Shown in pieces: positions 62,370 to 64,000 of a stretch of DNA of 64,000 bases. Made by a program: the position numbers and the translations under genes. The stretch's first letter is position 1; each line of letters starts with the position of its first letter. Source of the DNA: Parafilimonas terrae (lineage in GTDB: Bacteria > Bacteroidota > Bacteroidia > Chitinophagales > Chitinophagaceae); contig NZ_FOXQ01000012.1 of assembly GCF_900115755.1 (NCBI RefSeq), positions 1-64,000 on the forward strand. The letters are read 5' to 3'. The notes beneath the pieces were generated by a model, which ran no database searches, had not been told where the DNA came from, and saw nothing but the letters and a program-made list of their open reading frames with translations.

Positions 62370-63071
62370 TTATAGTGAAAGTTTTGCCGCCGGTGTTAAA
62401 ATGCGGGCCTCAAATACCCGCTCAAAATTTTTAACCAGCTTTTCTTTCACTTCGTTCATATCAACGGCATATCCAAGTTCTTTTTGCATGGAGGTTACCT
62501 GCTTATCCTGTATGCCGCAAGGTGTAATAAAATTAAAGTAATTAAGATCCACATTTACGTTTAAAGCAAAACCATGCATAGTTATCCAACGGCTGCAGCG
62601 AATGCCCATTGCGCAAATTTTTCTTTCCTTTCCTTTGATGGCTGCATCAAGCCAAACGCCCGTTTCGCCTTTGCTCCTCTCTCCTTTCAGGCCATATTCA
62701 CCAATGGTTAAAATAATCACTTCTTCAAGGCTGCGCAAATACCAGCCAAGATCAGTTTTATAATTATCGAGGTCTAAAACAGGATAGCCAACGAGTTGCT
62801 CCGGCCCGTGAAAAGTAATGTCACCGCCCCTGTTTATATGAAAATATTCAATGCCCTTTGATGCAAGCATCTGCTCATTGATGAGCAGGTTTTTTTCTTT
62901 TCCATTTTTACCAAGTGTATAAACAGGATTATGTTCAACGAACAGCAAATAATCAGGCTGGTTTAAATTTTCCTGCTTTGCCTTTATTTTTTGCTGAAGC
63001 AATTCTTCCTGGTAATCCCAGGTTTCTTTATAAGCGCGGCGGCCTAAATCCTGCAAAATAATTTCATGCAT
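62370..63071 (-). CDS. lipB: octanoyltransferase
   Basis: The product is 233 residues, normal for LipB. The marks are NRGGDITFHGPEQLVGYPV, the acyl-binding Cys in NFITPCGIQDKQVTSM with the catalytic Lys in RKICAMGIRCSRW, and LNVNVDL. It transfers octanoyl from acyl-ACP to lipoyl domains as the first step of lipoate synthesis. The gene is divergent from the pseudouridine synthase gene with a 45-base gap that holds both promoters. Confidence 0.95.
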   Translation of the reverse strand: MHEIILQDLGRRAYKETWDYQEELLQQKIKAKQENLNQPDYLLFVEHNPVYTLGKNGKEKNLLINEQMLASKGIEYFHINRGGDITFHGPEQLVGYPVLDLDNYKTDLGWYLRSLEEVIILTIGEYGLKGERSKGETGVWLDAAIKGKERKICAMGIRCSRWITMHGFALNVNVDLNYFNFITPCGIQDKQVTSMQKELGYAVDMNEVKEKLVKNFERVFEARILTPAAKLSL

Positions 63072-63075
63072 GCCG

Positions 63076-63083
63076 CAAAATTA
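63076..63083 (-). promoter_or_regulatory. TAnnTTTG -7 box of lipB
   Basis: On the minus strand TAATTTTG ends 4 nt before the lipB ATG, a predicted leaderless start. It shares a 45-base intergenic region with the divergent gene. Confidence 0.5.
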
Positions 63084-63103
63084 CGATAAGTGATGAAGCA
63101 ACT

Positions 63104-63111
63104 TATTTTTG
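63104..63111 (+). promoter_or_regulatory. TAnnTTTG -7 box of the pseudouridine synthase gene
   Basis: TATTTTTG ends 5 nt before the ATG at 63117. Together with the lipB box it forms a compact divergent promoter pair. Confidence 0.5.
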
Positions 63112-63116
63112 CAGCC

Positions 63117-64000
63117 ATGAACAATGATGAAGAGGTTATAAAAGAAGAGCCCGCAGAAGAATTATATGAGCGTAAAACGTTTAAAGTGGATGCCGGCCAG
63201 GAACCTTTGCGCATTGACAGATGGGTGCAGCAGCGTGTTGAAAATGCCAGCCGTAATAAAGTGCAGCAGGCAATTGATGCTGCATTCTTAACTGTTAACG
63301 GCAAAGCTGTAAAAAGCAATTATAAAGTAAAACCAGGCGATAATATTCTTTTAATGAGCCTGGTAAACCCCGATCATACAGAAGTAAAAGCGGAAAATAT
63401 TCCTTTAAATATTGTGTATGAAGATGATGATGTGATGGTATTAAACAAGCCGCCTAATATGGTTGTTCATCCGGGCGTTGGTAATTATACCGGCACTTTA
63501 TTAAATGGCATTGCTTATTATTTGCTGCAGCAAAAGCCAGGCATAACAGAAGATGATTTACCAAGATATGGCCTCGTTCATAGAATAGATAAAAACACTA
63601 CCGGCCTTATTGTGCTTGCTAAAACAGCACAAGCTGCAGCGCATCTTGCCAAACAGTTTTTTAACCATACGGTTTCAAGAAAATACACTGCTGTGGTTTG
63701 GGGCAATGTAGAAAGCGATGAAGGAACAGTTGTGGCGCATGTAGGCCGGCATTTGCGGCATCGCAAAATGTTTGACGCTTACCCTGAAGGCGATCACGGC
63801 AAACATGCCATTACACATTATAAAGTGATTGAACGGTTTAATTATGTAACGGAAGTTGAATGCAGGCTTGAAACAGGCCGCACACACCAGATACGCGTGC
63901 ACATGAAACATATCGGCCACACTTTATTTAACGACCGGGAATATGGCGGCGATAAGATTTTGAAAGGAACGATTTATACGAAGTATAAACAATTCGTTGA
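63117..64000 (+). CDS. RluA/RluD-type 23S rRNA pseudouridine synthase, 5' part
   Basis: The gene starts at 63117 and runs off the end of the window; about 294 residues are visible. An N-terminal S4 domain (about 22-85, IDRWVQQRVENASRNKVQQA) is followed by the catalytic domain with Asp158 in GLVHRIDKNTTGLIVLAK, then ETGRTHQIRVHM. Enzymes of this type isomerise uridines in 23S rRNA, mostly in helix 69 for RluD. The S4 domain favours RluD or RluC over RluA. The end of the gene is not in the window. Confidence 0.92.
   Translation, partial: MNNDEEVIKEEPAEELYERKTFKVDAGQEPLRIDRWVQQRVENASRNKVQQAIDAAFLTVNGKAVKSNYKVKPGDNILLMSLVNPDHTEVKAENIPLNIVYEDDDVMVLNKPPNMVVHPGVGNYTGTLLNGIAYYLLQQKPGITEDDLPRYGLVHRIDKNTTGLIVLAKTAQAAAHLAKQFFNHTVSRKYTAVVWGNVESDEGTVVAHVGRHLRHRKMFDAYPEGDHGKHAITHYKVIERFNYVTEVECRLETGRTHQIRVHMKHIGHTLFNDREYGGDKILKGTIYTKYKQFV

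Noticed and set aside
1-64000. rRNA, tRNA or CRISPR arrays
   Set aside because: No clover-leaf, rRNA core sequence or spaced direct repeat with unique spacers was recognised in any gap. The 21-bp arrays have no spacers.

Overview
This is a chromosomal segment from a member of the Bacteroidota, most likely close to Chitinophagaceae (inference). The support is a SusC/SusD pair, two further TonB-dependent receptors, DUF5916, DUF5689 and DUF1835 proteins, a long Bacteroidota-type signal peptidase I, a serine-palmitoyltransferase-like enzyme and many TAnnTTTG (-7) promoter boxes. Most of the window is ordinary, gene-dense chromosome. No rRNA, tRNA, CRISPR array, prophage or integrase was seen.

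Layout. 1-1700: gene-poor, with one small secreted protein whose flanks resemble an integron-type cassette, plus one copy of a dispersed palindrome-bearing repeat. 1.7-7 kb: DUF5916 outer-membrane protein, family 2 glycosyltransferase, rsmG, DUF1835 protein. 7-11.1 kb: a cluster of REP-like hairpins leading into an IS200-type transposase that abuts parC, then a PIN toxin-antitoxin pair. 11.3-19 kb: ABC-F ATPase, ctlX, Na+/H+ antiporter, DoxX, MtfA-like peptidase, an HTH-like small gene, metF. 19.2-23.7 kb: SusD and SusC. 24-28.9 kb: MsbA-like exporter, rbfA plus an FtsX/LolE-type permease, a class V aminotransferase. 29-34.5 kb: glgA-glgC facing away from a sugar MFS transporter and a ROK kinase, a plausible glucose-uptake and glycogen module. 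34.6-41.9 kb: response regulator, DUF721, msrA, glnS, lepB, DUF1801 protein and small secreted proteins. 42-46.2 kb: an internally duplicated protein of unknown family and a TonB receptor/DUF3347 lipoprotein operon bracketed by two near-identical long palindromes. 46.6-50.8 kb: serine-palmitoyltransferase-like enzyme, esterase, S41 protease. 51.2-55.5 kb: rpoC without rpoB beside it. 55.5-61.3 kb: a secreted endonuclease/exonuclease/phosphatase-family enzyme divergent from a TonB receptor and a DUF5689 lipoprotein. 61.5-64 kb: coiled-coil protein, lipB and the start of an RluA/RluD-type pseudouridine synthase.

The most unusual signal is repeat DNA. Period-7 (and 21-bp) repeats occur in many intergenic gaps. 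One array lies in frame in the ABC-F gene as five 7-residue units. A palindromic intergenic repeat appears as a 9-codon in-frame insertion in parC. REP-like hairpins carry a TATCTTTG box that may act as a promoter. Several genes have a TAnnTTTG box only 4-7 nt before the ATG, which predicts leaderless mRNAs. The best candidate functional system is the nuclease / TonB receptor / DUF5689 set, which could serve extracellular nucleic-acid or phosphate scavenging (inference).
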